64,000 nt of DNA from Ceriagrion tenellum (GCA_963169105.1 OY720634.1:155131584-155195583), one strand, 5' to 3'; numbered from the stretch's first letter, positions 19,561 through 32,819 are shown. Made by a program: numbers and translations. Notes: a model not told the origin generated them from the letters alone.

Positions 19561-22500
19561 AGAATGTATTAGGATTATGTGGTGAGGACGAGTTGAGAGG
19601 AGAGACCTTGGGAAAAGCAATCTCGCTTGATCTGCATACCGAAGGCGATTATTTCTTATATTTTAGCTCTTAAATCCTGCCAGTCTTCTCAGTCTCAAAC
19701 ACTTAAGTCTTCCATGAGATGAAATCTTCGGTCTCGTTGACTTCTTATTAGGAAAAGTGACCAACAGCTGAAGTCATTTACTCTTTGGAGGCTAAGATAA
19801 TATGGGAAGGATGTTTAGGGATCGGAAGCCGACATTAACCCTGCACTATATTAAAAGCCCCGAAGTTTCATGTCCCATTTTAGAGGAAGAAAAAACTCCG
19901 CTTGAAGTGCTAGTAGTACAGAATTTTAGAAGGAATCACCAGAACTGTCGGTATTGGAAATCGGACCCTTGGAATAAGAACGCCACGAATCTGGCTTGGA
20001 GATTCCGCTTGGCAAAAAGTTCATCTCAAATGTGCTGAGTTCCACCACGATTTACAACTTCTCGCTTCATGCAAGCTGATTAAAATGCGATGCATTAATA
20101 AAGATACCCTAAGTCATGTCATCCTACTTCTCATTTTTCTTCCATGATTCTTAAAATCAAGCAGGTTACGATTTTAATTCACAAGTATGCCTCTTTCAGA
20201 TTTCAGTATTTTGATAGCTACAGAGATCTAATCTGGTGAACAATCCTACGGAAGAATCTGAACTGAAAACTGAGCTGAAAGAAAGAGGCTTTGGCTGCCA
20301 TGGATTGGGAGACTTGTTGTGAACGTAGGTTCATGAACCATTTGAATAGAGTGTCGTATGGATGGCTGTCATCAGTAAAAAAATCATTTTTCAATGAATA
20401 TCACTCCTAAATTAAACGTAGCAAAAGGTGAAATAATAGAATTAAAATATACTTGAGATAGTGTATTCTATCCGTTAGTAACTTCCAATACATATCAAGG
20501 GCACATATATAAAAATATCATCACTACATCGTTGCTGTTTCATAAAATTTTTCTATTGGCATGTATCCATTAAATTCTTCTTCAGAGCTTTATGAGGAAC
20601 GGTCATGTAATGTATTTCCTTCATGGCGGTAATTTTTTAAAACATGTTATTATCTGTGATTCTCTCAGTAATTTTCCAATTCCCTGATATAATTCAAATA
20701 TGAAAGACAAAAATATAACATGGTACTAAAAACAGAGAAAAAATAAAAGTTTTCTCTCTTTGGAAAGAGACTTTAAGTGCTCGAATGTGCTTTTTACCCA
20801 CGCGCAAGACGAGGCGATCGATAAGCGGTTTGGATTGCCTTGAGTAAATCACTAAATGATCTTTTCGGTCCAAATGCGAGAGACGTAACACATCCGCTGG
20901 GCGTGTGTGTACTCAGTGACCCAATCTCACCCTCTTTCCAATCGAGTGAAACGGATTCCAAAACCATTTCTCACGACGACTGAAGACACACTGGATCATG
21001 TTTCTCGCGGATCGACATGTAATAAGTCAAAATCTACCACTTTTTCTAAGTGAATGAGTACATGCTTCCTATCTGAATGGTCTATCAGCCATACACTTAA
21101 GATTTCGGGGTTTCAATAATTCGTTTCTATTTATTAAGGATTGCATTATCGTCTTTTTAATGTTTTTTTTAAACTGGACGCGCCGATGGTAACTCGACCA
21201 AGGTCCCCGAGGAAAATAACTAGATTATGACGTAACCATCAGTGTTCATGAGCACCCCTTGAGATAAACAGTAATATGCGTGGACATAGTCTAGAATAAA
21301 GTAAAATCACAATTTCGGTTTTCTAAGTTGTGCAGAATGACCGAGTTTCCTTTGAACACTACCAATTTAAGACTTTCATGGTTGATAATATTAATACAGA
21401 CTATAAAGTACCATAAGGCAAACGTTATACTACTGAAATATTTCAATGGTTTTAATAGTCAACGGTGAAGTGGTAAGGCTTCGTAAATGAAATGTTTGGC
21501 CCCTAATAGTCCATTGCAACTTCAGTAATCACTTATAAATCTGTTTATGAAATAGATCTTGTGATTTATAAATATCCTGGGCAGAGAATTTATATTTTAA
21601 TTTAGTCATGTACTACAAAGACATGATTTTATAGTGAAGAAGCCTGGTTGACGGGAAGGTCGAAGACGAACAAAGAGAAGCTCGGTAGACTGGCTGAGGA
21701 GAGGAAATTACTCGAGAGGAAAAGATTACTTGAAGTAACTCTCTTCATTTTCCCCTGAGTTTGACATAAGAGCGAAGAAATCCTTCGGAGTCGCTGGTGA
21801 AAAGGGTAATTGTTAATTTTTGAGGTTATCTTTTTTACTACTCCAAGTAAATTTCAAAGGTAAACTGGCAAACCATTGAGCTCTTTGTAGAAAGGTGATG
21901 AGGGCTCTAGGAATAGTAAAGCCGTGATTTTAGGAAGGAGTTGGGTTATCGGGGAAGGGGAAGAGAAAGGGTCAGCTTTACGGACTGAGTGATAAGAGAA
22001 CGAACGGACGAATACAGAGGTAGGGAAAGAAATGGCGTAAAAAAATTTTAAAGGTACACACATGAAATTGATGAGTATTTGAGTATATCGTCTCACAATG
22101 TTGTTCTTTAAACTTAGCGGAGGCCTTCTCATTTTGGAAATAGCTTGTATTTCATTTGTCTGCTTGAGTAAACAATTAAGAGAATACCTTTACATCTAAC
22201 CTCTCTTTCTGAAAACGCGTAAATGTCCTTATAAATTAATTTCGAGAAAAATCGTGACCTGCCATAAACTTGCCACTTAATGAACCTCCAGCAAAATTTA
22301 GTAAATTAATATCCAGCGAAATAAACTTATTTCATAAAATTCGTCACCTGAGCTATAAAGTAATCCCCCACAGTGATGACTACCGATTTTTTAGATGAGG
22401 GCGGTTTGAGAACTCTGTAAAAATTCCTCACGTCGTGGAAAGAGAGCTATCTCTTAAAAATGTTAGTGTTATGTTCTTGATCAAGATAGATCTACAAACG

Positions 22501-23060
22501 ATTATTACAGCATCACTACAATAAAATCTAGATAGGATTATGACAATACGACTAGTGATGACGAATATTTGTAGAAAAGAGTGAATTTGGTATCCTATTA
22601 TAATATTAAAATAAAAATACAAAGTCTCCATTAAGGCTCTTTTGCCTTGGTTTTACATAACTTCAAAATATTTTGACTTTCTCTCTTCTTCACTTACCCT
22701 TTGGAAACAGAACAGTATGAAACATCTCAGTGAAATATTTTACAAAATTGTCTTTATCAGCAGTGACTCCAATCCTAAACATCCGACGTAATACACGGCA
22801 ATGAACTTGATAGCAGAATGTGCAAAGAGTGGTCTTTTACAATTGGCAGTTTCGATGTCATAGAACCATTATAGATTTAGTTCCTAAGGTGGTCCTCAGA
22901 CGGTTTATACATGAACTTCCATCTCAATTACATTCGTGTTATTTTGTAGCTGTATTACTTCCAGATTTATCACCCGTTGAGACTCGATATATATATTCAT
23001 GAAATAAATAGAAGTTTTTAGGAACAGCCCGTTAATTAAAGACGCTATTTACAGATAGGA
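19561..23060. other. AT-rich DNA, nothing recognised
   Basis: No open frame above about 95 codons and no recognisable domain. Frames at 20694-20891 and 21854-22132 (minus) are unremarkable. Confidence 0.4.
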
Positions 23061-23240
23061 TTTGGTGGAATAGCGTTTTGAGCACTGGACCTCGACTCCT
23101 AGAGTTCAGTCTCGCTGAACACGAAACAATGCCGGCAAAATACTAATGATCACTATTTTAGCTAGCATCGGGGCGGAAGGGAAGCATCCTTTTCTATTAA
23201 CACTAATGTCGCTGGTTTGAATATCACCCTATTGGACCAT
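23061..23240 (+). mobile_element. possible degenerate SINE
   Basis: Sequence around 23066-23115 has box A-like and box B-like segments (ggtggaatagcg, gagttcagtctcg) at tRNA-like spacing. A second box B-like gctggtttgaatatcacc lies near 23210. Weak call. Confidence 0.25.
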
Positions 23241-23639
23241 CACTTAGAGCATGAGCGTTATGACTTAAATGTAAAATGGATCCTATTTCAAATTTCTATT
23301 TAAACCAAATTTTGCCCATATCTTTAATAGTTTGCGAGTAAATTTTGTATAACTTTGAGCCCATTTTCGAGAGCGAAATTAAATAAACTTTTCAACTTCC
23401 GCATTAGTTCATTAGTAACGGCCCAAAAAGGTTTTAACACCTTCGTATAATAATTAAGAGGATAATCTCTCATTATTTTATATCATCACTTTAATGATGA
23501 CTTTTAAGTGTTAAAAACCGGTCGGGGTATCATCAATAAACTAGTGTAGAAGTCACAAAGTTTCTTGAATTCTACTCTCAAATGCCAACAAATATTTCTC
23601 AAAATAAAGACGCCATTAATTTTGGTCATTTTATCGAGG

Positions 23640-24330
23640 GCATAATTTGATTTCCCAATCCCCCCACGTTCTGATGCCCCCTCGACCCTTCCCAGTATTT
23701 CCTCCACTGCTCCGGAAAACGAATTGGAGTCGCTCCCTGCAATCCACCCTTATCTCTCCGTCCTCACACTGGTTTCGTATTTTGGATAGGCATCTCTATA
23801 TCGGTAGAAATGAAACCGAGGGAAAAACAGGGCAGAGGGCGTTGGTGTCTTAATTACGCCTTACCGCTCCACTCACCCCCACCACAACCCCTCGAGGCAC
23901 CGCTTTATGCGTTCATGCTCCCACCGCTTTTTCCGTCTACGTCGACTGCCCACCCCCCCTCTACTCTACCCCCACCCCGTGCATCCCCCCTCCTTCATCC
24001 CTCTGGGCACACACCTCATTTGATGTATCTGCCCACTCGCTCGGGGGGGCGAGGAGAATGGGTGTGAGCGGGCATCCGCGTTCCCTTGGCTACACAACAC
24101 TCAATCAGAGATCGCCATTAGAAGTCATTTCCACCAGAGATGGAATGCGCTCGTGGACCGATATATTCCTTCGATGCATGCGATCTGGAGTGCGCCGTGG
24201 GGGCGAGGGGACGGGATCGGAAGGGTTGGAGACTCGAGCACCCCCAGAGGGCCCCTCTGGCTCCTCGCTAACTCCCCGCCCCGCCTCCGCAACATTTCCA
24301 TTTCTGTCATCTTTATAGGATACGCCTTTT
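23640..24330. other. C-rich, CpG-containing segment
   Basis: Long C-rich stretch with open frames in several phases caused by composition. No domain recognised. Could be a regulatory region or untranslated exon. Confidence 0.3.
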
Positions 24331-24839
24331 CATAAGTTGCTTAGGGTTACAAATTTGGGTCGTTGGGGGTTATTTAAAAAAAAATTTAAAGTAGAAGTCC
24401 AAAACCAAATACCATATGCTTCTACCCATGCGTTGTAACGCGCCACAATACAATAATCATAATATTTTCATCTTATTTTCGTGATTGAAGCAAGTTATGA
24501 CTAGAGGTTTCGTCGCGGCATTCGAAATACAACGAAATTAAATTGTAATGTGTTGAATTTGAATATTTGATTCGGTTTCGTAGCTAAATATTTATTTTTA
24601 ACAATTACAATAATAAGATGCATTATTTGGCCAACAAATCAAGTCGGCGCAATGCATTTTTATGTAGCTTTATGGATTGACATCTCTAATGATAACACGT
24701 TAGTAAATTTTCACGCATAGACAGAAGTCCCTCCAACCACATTATGGCTTAAGAGAGAGGGAAATAAAGGGATATGATGAGCAATTGTGTCTGAGAAGCA
24801 ACAGACCCAATATTGAAATATTAAATAATCACATATAGT

Positions 24840-25250
24840 GCACAGCTTAACAAGTCCGAAAACTTGTACTAGAATTGGACTAGCCACTCTCGGCGAGCGA
24901 ATGAAGCGAGAAACAAAACTGAGAATTTACAGAGCCTTGATTTACCACAGTTCAAATTGCAGGCAGTTGAAAGTGAGATTTACGGAGAAAATAGACTCGC
25001 AAGAAATAGATTTAGTTCACAAGAAATCGAGATTTTTTTGTATCTAGATTAGAACACGCTAAAAATGAATATATTAGGAGACGGAGGGGAATGGCGCTCT
25101 GCACTTTTGGAAGATAAGAACAAAGAAGCTTTTTTGGTATCGTCATGTAATTAGGACTCGATTATGATTAGGACTCGACTAGGATTATCGATGGCCAAAA
25201 CGGGCTATGACAGCATAAAATTAAGGCCGGAAGTTACATGGATAGATAGA
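24840..25250 (+). pseudogene. possible LINE 3' coding remnant
   Basis: Plus-strand fragments read TKLRIYRALIY, then after stops W.YRHVIR and RWPK, in the order seen in the C-terminal part of APE-type LINE reverse transcriptases. Heavily broken; assignment is tentative. Confidence 0.3.
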
Positions 25251-25484
25251 GTAAGCTAGTTCATGTGTCCTCAAAATATGTAAAAAAGATGTCCAAGATT
25301 AAACTACCAAGGCATTTCAAAGTTTTCTCGGGCTACCGTCCGGAGGAGTTTGTCCATGTTGGGCGACTCGACTCGAGCATCGTCCTCAGGGCAGACAGAG
25401 GTGAATACCTTAGCAGAATCCTCAGTCACAATTAACAGTGTTGCTGCGTATCCAAATTTAAATGGCATCTTTAACTATGCGATC

Positions 25485-25700
25485 CTAGTAACCATGGGAG
25501 CGAGCAATCAGCTTAGTATCGTCAAAATTAATGTCATAGTCCGTGGCGATACCGTGTTCGGCGATGGCTGATCTTTCTGGTTGGCCCAGGCGCAAATGGC
25601 GCTCATGTTCTTCGACTCTGGCCTCAATGGTGCGATCAGTCTCTCCCATGTACACTTTACCATACTCACAAGGAATTTCGTAAACTCCTGGAGTTTTCAA
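25485..25700 (-). pseudogene. PLE GIY-YIG endonuclease fragment
   Basis: Open piece with GVYEIPC, VYMGETDRTIEARVEEH and a following AEHG block, the order of the GIY-YIG-type nuclease at the PLE C-terminus that nicks target DNA. Conserved Tyr, Arg and Glu positions look present, but stops separate it from the RT. Confidence 0.8.
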
Positions 25701-26208
25701 TCAGACCGGGTCTTTGGCTTTCACCAATAATCCCTTCAATTTTGTTGGTGGTCGGTGTGCGGATTGGATATTGTATGTGGCCAAAATTCTAGAAATCTTA
25801 CCAGTAACTGAAGGCACATAAGAAAGGAAGGAAGGCTCTGGCTGATAGTTTTTCCTTTTCTGTCTGAGTGTCACGGCTGTCTGGCTCCACGGTCCTTTTC
25901 AGGGCCAAAACGATGTCACATGTTCCGAAGGCATTACGATGAAAGGTAGCTTAGAGGTGCTTTAATTCCTCTGGCAAACTTTCTTCATCCGCAATGGAAA
26001 ATAATCCGGCGGAAGAGAGTATTCAACACTGGCTTTCGTTGAGTAGGATGGTGGTGGCTCTGTCCATGAGGTACAGGTCCGTGTGCGTCGGCTTGCAGTA
26101 AACGCTGTGGCCTAGTGTGCCGTCTGCTTTCCGTCATATCAATATGTCGAGGAATGGTAGTTAGCCATTGTCTTTGATCTCCATAGTGAAGGTTATCCAG
26201 AGGTGCTG

Positions 26209-26514
26209 TCAATTCATATACGCTAGAAAGTCTCCTAATTTGTCATGTCCGTGAGGCCATACCACAAAAGTATCGTCGACATATCGAAAGAAATACTTCG
26301 GCCGGAGAGGAGCCAGATTCAGTACATTCTCCTCAAAGTCCTCCTTAAAAACGTTGGCGAAGGTGGAAGATAGAATAAATCCCATTGGCATTCCATCTTT
26401 CTGCTCAAAATACTTCCCAACAAACTGAAGGTAAGTCAAGGTCAGGGCATGCTGGAATAACTTCACTGAGGCTGCGCTAAATCTCTTCTCCAGGTGGCGA
26501 AATATGTCCGCCAA
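26209..26514 (-). pseudogene. PLE reverse transcriptase fragment
   Basis: A 101-codon open piece with the catalytic YVDD motif preceded by GMPMGFILSSTFANVF, which is characteristic of Penelope-like RT. The template-binding and upstream fingers region is missing, and the frame ends at a stop soon after the palm. It would not make an active enzyme alone. Confidence 0.8.
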
Positions 26515-26580
26515 GGGGACTTGAGTGAATAAGTAGATGGACTTGACAAATTAGAAGAGTTTCTAATGCATATGAATGGC

Positions 26581-28610
26581 CAGCACCCCACGTTAAACGT
26601 TACTATTTGAATTACATTTCCAAAGTGTAGGTATTTCATGGTATTCTATTGAAATGTCCCCGGATTGACTTCGCGAAATCATCTGCTCGTAAATTTCGCA
26701 GACATTAATTGCGATGACGGAGTAGCTGCTATCAACAGGTGGCTTGAATAACTGGACCCGCATTGACTTATTGAGAGCACTTTCGTAAGACCATCGTCTT
26801 TCGATTTCACCAAAGTTGATCCAGAAAAACGATATGTGGCTTTCAAAGCTGTGCACCAATTATCGGGGTTATCAATCTGACTTGTTTATTTGCATTCAAA
26901 AACGCGTTTAATGAGTGATAAACAGGTACAGTAGAGTCGAGCATATCCGCTGACTTCTGGGCTTCTGCAACTAAGTTTAGAACAATTTGTTGCAAGTCAA
27001 GGTTCATTCAATCATAACTGTGAAGCCTTCGAAGCAAATTGGCCGCATAGCATTAGGAGAATTTTTGAGACCCAGATTTATGATATAAGGTGACACTGAT
27101 GAACTTGGAAACCAAAAATTTCCAAGAATGGCCGACGTTCCTTGTAAGGAGAAAGTGCAGCAGACAGGTGGTGAGTTAACTACTAGGTGGTGATCCATCG
27201 TGACGCTTCCTTCTCGTAAACTCTTTCTTCAGTGTTACATCCATAACTCATGGTTACATCTTCTTTCCGGGCTTTCCGTCGCGTATTCCATAGCTGAAAG
27301 TTAACTACACTTTGACTGCTTCAACACATCAATAGACTCTAAACTTCAGTGCTATGTCGTTGTGAAGTTTTTGTTGCTAATATATCCTAATAACCCACAA
27401 ATAGGGAGGAAGAAATCCCTTGCCTTAGAGAGTTACCAAAATACTAAGTCTCAACAGCCTACTAGTATTCTACCGGATGACGTGAAGAGTTGTGTGCAAA
27501 GGTCTCGTAGAAAGAAGCACAATATGGAATCATGGATGAAAGAACAATTGCAGCATTTACCGAGCAGAGGATTATTGGTTGACCAAGTTGTGCCCCATAG
27601 TTGCATTTTTCGTTGTGAAAACTACCTCTCAACCCACAAAGGCGTCTTTTATACAATATATGGGCTATGAAATAAAACCAAATTCAATTTGTATGGCGCG
27701 TAAGTTTAATCGCAATTAGTGGACGGTGACTCGTGATTTCCAACTAAAATACAAGAGTTAAAATGGCAGGAATACCAAAATGTCAAGAAATTGACAACAA
27801 TAAAAATTTATGGGTAATTTAAAATAATCAGAACCAGGTCTGAAAGGTTTTAAATTAACCAACTGAATGGAGAGAACATTAACAGCAATAAACATGACTA
27901 CCTGTGACATTAAATAGCTTATAATCTTGCCTTATACTTTTTATGAATGGAATCTGTAGGAGAGAATAATTGAAGCTACTCCACACTTATCCTTTCCCCC
28001 AGCATGTCATTCAATTTAATCCACCAGATACCAATTGGTTTCTTTGAAACCAGTCAGCGGCTCATATACTATAAAGTACTGGGATCCTAAACAATTCGGG
28101 TTTTTCTACTCGAAATATTAAAACTTTGACCCGCTTTGTCCTCGGAAAAATGCTTACCTTCGGAGGGACGAAAAATACGAGATATAGTCAGATTAGCGAT
28201 AATTTCTTTTTTTGTGTTGTATTAGGTGCTTAATATGAACCACCATTATATATAAGTCCTTCATTCTGTTTCGCCCAAATATAATGTGCTTACACCGTTG
28301 GTTGTAAAGTTATGTTCGACGCTCTGTCTTATGGGGGCTGGAATTTCATACAATATAGATAATTTTTATGATACGAGGCTAAACCGGCTAAGAAAAAAAT
28401 ACCTTTCGCAGACAACTTTAGAGTTTTATTCAATGACTGGAGAAACTCAATTAGCCACGGGCAAAAATATAGTGACGCAGTCTTCTTAAATCATGGGATA
28501 AGTTTTCGAATTGGATAAGATAGTTTTCCGAGGAGGAAGAAAACAAAGTATTTTTAGCTGTACCAAACTTGACTATTAGCAAAAAAAAAGTTTCTTTTAT
28601 ACCTGTCTCT
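26581..28610. other. unassigned DNA with small open frames
   Basis: On the minus strand a 64-codon frame (27198-27004) and a 54-codon frame (27007-26843) overlap at ATGA, and an 88-codon frame (26859-26593) follows. A 102-codon frame (27362-27670) lies on the plus strand. The minus frames read like protein in composition but match no family I know. They may be exon or old transposon pieces. Confidence 0.3.
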
Positions 28611-29165
28611 CTCTCCCACCGGCGGGTCAAGACTTGGTGGTAGGCATGTCCTTTTCTTTTTCAATATTTCGCCGCTACGGCGCAACTGGCGAAATGAATC
28701 CGTTTAATATGTAAACGAGTGGTCTCTCGGGTGAGATAAAGAGCGGAAAAATTCTCGAGAAAGGAAGAAAAACAGGGGTATGAGGGAGTGGAAAAAAGAG
28801 AACCAGCGGCCCCGGCCATTTCTCTTAGATAACGAATGAAAGAAATGAACACCACGGCTCGGCCAAACATGGAGACAGGATGGGATGGGCAATAACGAAG
28901 GCACTTTAGGAGGAGAGAGGAAAAAGCCCGGAGGAAACGAAGAGGAGAATAAGGAGTAGAAATGGGTGGGCTATAGGGAGTGGGGCGGGGGAAGAATCGG
29001 AGAAATGGGAAAGAGTGCTGCGAGGAGGAAGAGGAGGTCAGACGGAAACTTGCGGGAGTCTGGTGGCCCGAGGAGTTTCGGAACAATGTGAGAGAAGCGA
29101 GACTTTGTGATGTGGAGAAAGGCGCGTGTTGTAAAGCGGGTGGGGGAGGGGAAAAATGAAATATC
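28611..29165. other. purine-rich segment
   Basis: Strong G/A bias on the plus strand, giving long C/T-type open frames on the minus strand (for example 29230-28661) that are low-complexity in Ser, Pro and Phe. No domain. It resembles the pyrimidine-rich tracts of PLE ends in inverted orientation, but no hammerhead-like motif was found next to it. Confidence 0.3.
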
Positions 29166-29308
29166 AAATTGATGCGCCGGTTATGGGGAACTAGCCTCCC
29201 ATTCAGGTGCCCTGGGCTCGATTTCGGCACTGGTGGATGCTATTCTGTTTTCCCCGACCGAATTTCGTTGCTCGCAAGGAGGGCACTCTAATAATAATAA
29301 TAATAAAT
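29166..29308 (+). mobile_element. tRNA-derived SINE with (ATA)n tail
   Basis: The tRNA-like head at about 29170-29245 has a box B-like gggctcgatttcg about 45 bases after a box A-like cggttatgggg. A short body follows and ends in an ATA repeat at 29288-29308. The head is divergent. Confidence 0.5.
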
Positions 29309-30640
29309 CCAATGCTGGATCACACAACAACAAAGAAACAGTTTAAAGCTAAGTACATATCTAGACTAGAAAAAGTACTTAAAACTGAATTAACAGGAAC
29401 AAAATACAATAGCCATCAACTCGTATGCAGTGCCAATACTGTCATACTCCTTCGGCATTATTAAATGGTCTACCACTGATTTAGATAATATAAACCGATC
29501 AACTAGGATGATGTGCCGAAAATGCAGAATTCACCATGAGCACTCGGCAGTGGAAATATTCACTTTACCCAGGAAGAATGGAGGTCGTGGCTTCATCGAC
29601 TTAAAGAATATGCACTACAAGCTAATTTAAAAACCTCATACATTACTTTTATAGTAAAACAGAGAGCAGATTGCATAGGGCAATAATTGAGTCAGACGTG
29701 AACGCTACCCTCCTACAGCTTAAAAATAGAGATAATGAACCAGAAGCAAGCAAAAAATCAGACAGCGAAAAGAAGGAGACGTGGAGAAACAAAGTCCTAT
29801 ACAGCAAACACCCTTACCGATTGGACCAGGAAAATATATAGATAAGGAAGGGTCCAACAAATGGCTAACAATGGGTAATCTTTATGCCGAAACAGAAGGG
29901 TTTGTAATAGCTATACAAGATGAGATAATAAAAAAAATTAGCAGAAATATGTAACCAAAGATGAAACAATAGTAAATGACAATTGCAGAGCGTGTAATAA
30001 TGAAAAAGAAACTCAATACCACAAAATCAATGGATGTAATGCGCTTGCTGCAAAGGACTACACATGGAGGCACAATGTGTGCAAAAAAATGCACTTACAG
30101 TTATGCAAAACATATAACTTAATTCCAGAAAACCACCCACCTTGGTATAAATACCAACCAGAAGTGATATCAGAAAATTATGACATTAAAATATAATGGG
30201 ACAGACCTATATTAACAGACAGAACTCTAAAGAACTACAGGCCTGATATAGTACTAATAAAAAAGTCCAAAAAATTAACCTACCACATAGAAATATCCGT
30301 CCCAAGCTCCAGAAACTTAGAAAAAAAAGTAAAAGGAAAAGATCCAAAAATATATACCGCTGGCTAACGAAATGAAAGAACTTTGGAACCAGAAAAGAGT
30401 AATCATTTTACCCATAGTAATCTCATCAACAGGTGTAATACCGAACATGCTCCATAGTAACTTAGAAAAATTAAAAATTGATAATAGAACATTATTAAAC
30501 CTACATAAAACCGTATTAATAAACACCACAACAATAGTTCGTCAATTTCTAGGGGAAAATACTTAATACGCTTGATGCAGCTTGAGAACTAACTCCGCTG
30601 CACCAAAAGCTACTGAGATTCTAACCGAGACAGAAAGAAA
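29309..30640 (+). mobile_element. R2-superfamily LINE, 5'-truncated (Dong/R4-like)
   Basis: Non-LTR retrotransposon 3' half. Readable blocks in order: the end of RT/thumb (about 29330-29625) with LSYSFGIIKWS and LPRKNGGRGFIDLKN; a zinc finger C-X2-C-X7-H-X4-C near 29984-30045; and a restriction-enzyme-like endonuclease with RPDI at about 30239 followed by HIEISVP. A C-terminal piece ends at 30566. Frameshifts and stops fall between the blocks, so it is dead. The zinc finger plus PD...E nuclease places it with R2-type rather than APE-type LINEs. The clade within that group is inferred. Confidence 0.75.
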
Positions 30641-30860
30641 TTTTAATAAGGCGTCTTGATTGGGGCGAGATTGAGACTAAAGCAGTTTCTTCTTCCATCT
30701 AACCCTTCGTCAGATAAATACATGAAATAAGTGTAATGAAAAATATATACATTTGTGGGAAAAAAGTAAGGAAGTAAGGAAGAGAACATCCTTGACGAAA
30801 AAACCCAGTGCAGGAAAACTCCCACAAATAAAGGTGAGCGTGAAAAACCTGCGAAAACCT
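30641..30860 (-). mobile_element. possible PLE terminus, minus strand
   Basis: Read on the minus strand, a pyrimidine-rich patch is followed by CTGACGA (30713-30707), then GAAAC and an ACT...AGT hairpin ending in TC. Stem II cannot be drawn convincingly. The order matches other PLE ends, so it is listed with low confidence. Confidence 0.3.
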
Positions 30861-32075
30861 ACAGACAGATTAAGCTAATTGTAACACAAAAAAACAAAGC
30901 AAAAAAATTCATGAAATACACATGAATGATAATAATAGCGGTGCTCAATCCATCGAGTGGTGTTTAAAGCCAAAGCGCTCTGGAACATTATTTTTATTCT
31001 AAATATCTGCATTTATATAATGCTTGGAGTTAAACAGAGCCGAGGAATAAAGCTTGCAGCAACTTATCTCGAAATCACGTTCAAATACCGATCGATAGGT
31101 CACCTATGGCCACGCTCATGTACTTATGATTAGGTTTTTGGATGGTATACATATAACAATCACTTAATAATAAGTTATGTTCCTCAGAAATTTCTTATCT
31201 AAAAAACCCACGACGACTAGAGTAGGTCTCCACTCTCGATATCAACCAGCACTGCGACCAGAATTGGCTTAACAGACACATTTTTCAACCTCTTCCTTAA
31301 AATAATTTGTACCTTTCAACAAAAATGCGTAAGTATAAATTAACACGCATGCTTTAGAAGCACTCGCAGGCGAAAATTACGATGAGGAGAAAACGAAATG
31401 CGACGGGAAGTCCTCGGGAAAAAGAAGAAACGCTATACGAGATGGCACGCTGTTGGAGAGAGTTCTGGAAAAGAGAATGTTGAGTTTAGAGTCGAGAGGA
31501 GGAGAGTTTTAAGGGTTTACTTAACCTTCTACTCCTGCCAATTCTGTCCAGCGTCTAAAACTGCCACAAACGAGATCCTTTGTCTCATGTCTCAACAATT
31601 CACAAATCAAGTGCATTGGATTACTAAATAGAAACAGACTTCACAAAGATTTAATTTCAAATTTCTTAACTATTTCAACAGCAGCTCATTATTAATATTC
31701 TGGGATTATCGTTAATTTTTGATGCATTAATAGTCTGTTAACCGCACTTTTTCTTTGGTACGGTCTTAATGCATTAACTTGACTCGATATATTTTGATCA
31801 TGCCCTCACGAAGTCAGAGCTGCCATTGAATGATTGAATGGACCAAACTATGATCATAATTATAAGCAGTACCTCACCCGATAACCAACCTTCGATAATA
31901 TTTAGGGGCGGCGGTGGAGGGCTACTTACCGGACAACATGCGAACAGTTGAAGGAGGGTAGAGAAATAGCATCTCATGATCCGAAGTTGTTTTCTTGTCT
32001 CCATATTCTCTCCACCTCTCTTCTCAACACCCCACGGGGATGCTGGATCGTAATATTGAAAAAAAACGAGTCATT
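30861..32075. other. AT-rich DNA, nothing recognised
   Basis: No recognisable domain or repeat; open frames are below 80 codons. Confidence 0.4.
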
Positions 32076-32079
32076 CTTT

Positions 32080-32490
32080 CATATTCATCTACATCTACAT
32101 AATACCCCGCAATCCGCCGCATGGGCCTGTGGCAGGGGTTGTTAGGTCATCAGCCATGTAAAGGTTTTTGGAGATAAAATGGTGACATGTATTATAGGAG
32201 TGTATTTAGATGAGCTCAGTTTTTATTGTGGTCGCTTATTGTTCGCGGAAAGAACGAGTTTTTGTACCTATCTGTTCGGCAGAGTCTCTCTCTTATTTTA
32301 TCGCATCTGTCAAACCTCGAGGTGTAGTAAGGAGTCATGATAATTTTCTCTTTGTCGCTCTGAAAAATATTAGTTCTGAATTTATCAAGCAACCTTAGCC
32401 TAGCGAGTAGCCTCTGAGTCTCTGGGGGCTCCCACCTTAATCCCTCTAAAAGTTGTGAGACACTATATTTACGTTCGCAGCAGTTTTTAA
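32080..32490 (-). mobile_element. LINE 3' end (APE-type, jockey/CR1-like)
   Basis: The last 90 or so codons of a LINE reverse transcriptase on the minus strand include VSQLLEGLRWEPPETQR, DKFRTNIF and NSFFPRTI. A 3' untranslated region ending in a gatgta-type tail (about 32083-32100) follows. The open frame continues upstream to 32683, but that part is unlike the family and is probably flank read-through. The 3' region recurs at 58700-58860 and 59470-59690. Confidence 0.7.
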
Positions 32491-32819
32491 CAGTGCTTAC
32501 TGGTAACAATATTAATAGTGCTTTCGCAAAAAATAATATCCGCTCGCTGTTTACTCTATTAGTATACTCCATTTCTACAATGCTCCTTTCATACGAGTCA
32601 TACGTTAAAGTACATTGGTACGCAGGGAGCGATATGGCATTATGTTTCAAAAGCCAATTTTCTGAATCACAAAAATGAATCATTTATATTCTTGAAAAAA
32701 TTTTTATTTTTCAAGAGAATTTATTATGTCAAAACTCATTTTAAAAAATATATTTAAAAGTCCATATAAAGAGATCTTTTCCCGGGAACACGCCGCAAAT
32801 CCAAGAAAAATGTTAAATT

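Larger units (their letters stand above)
25300..26580 (-). mobile_element. decayed Penelope-like element, minus strand
   Basis: Reading on the minus strand: reverse transcriptase C-terminal half (26514-26209), a linker with stops and frameshifts (26208-25705), a GIY-YIG nuclease region (25700-25485), then about 180 bp of terminal sequence. The terminus contains CTGAGGA (25389-25383) followed by a stem-like segment, but the GAAA half of the hammerhead core is missing. The 5' part of RT is gone. It is a different family from the C/T-rich PLEs elsewhere in the window. Confidence 0.8.

Noticed and set aside
28661..29230. 189-codon minus-strand frame as a secreted or proline-rich protein
   Set aside because: Low-complexity translation of a purine-rich tract, no domain, and it overlaps a SINE head.
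30707..30713. Canonical hammerhead at the minus-strand CTGACGA
   Set aside because: GAAA and a stem III hairpin are present, but stem II and stem I cannot be drawn, so it is kept only as a low-confidence PLE end.
32216..32683. 155-codon minus-strand frame as a complete gene
   Set aside because: Only the C-terminal portion matches a LINE; the N-terminal part is probably flank read-through.
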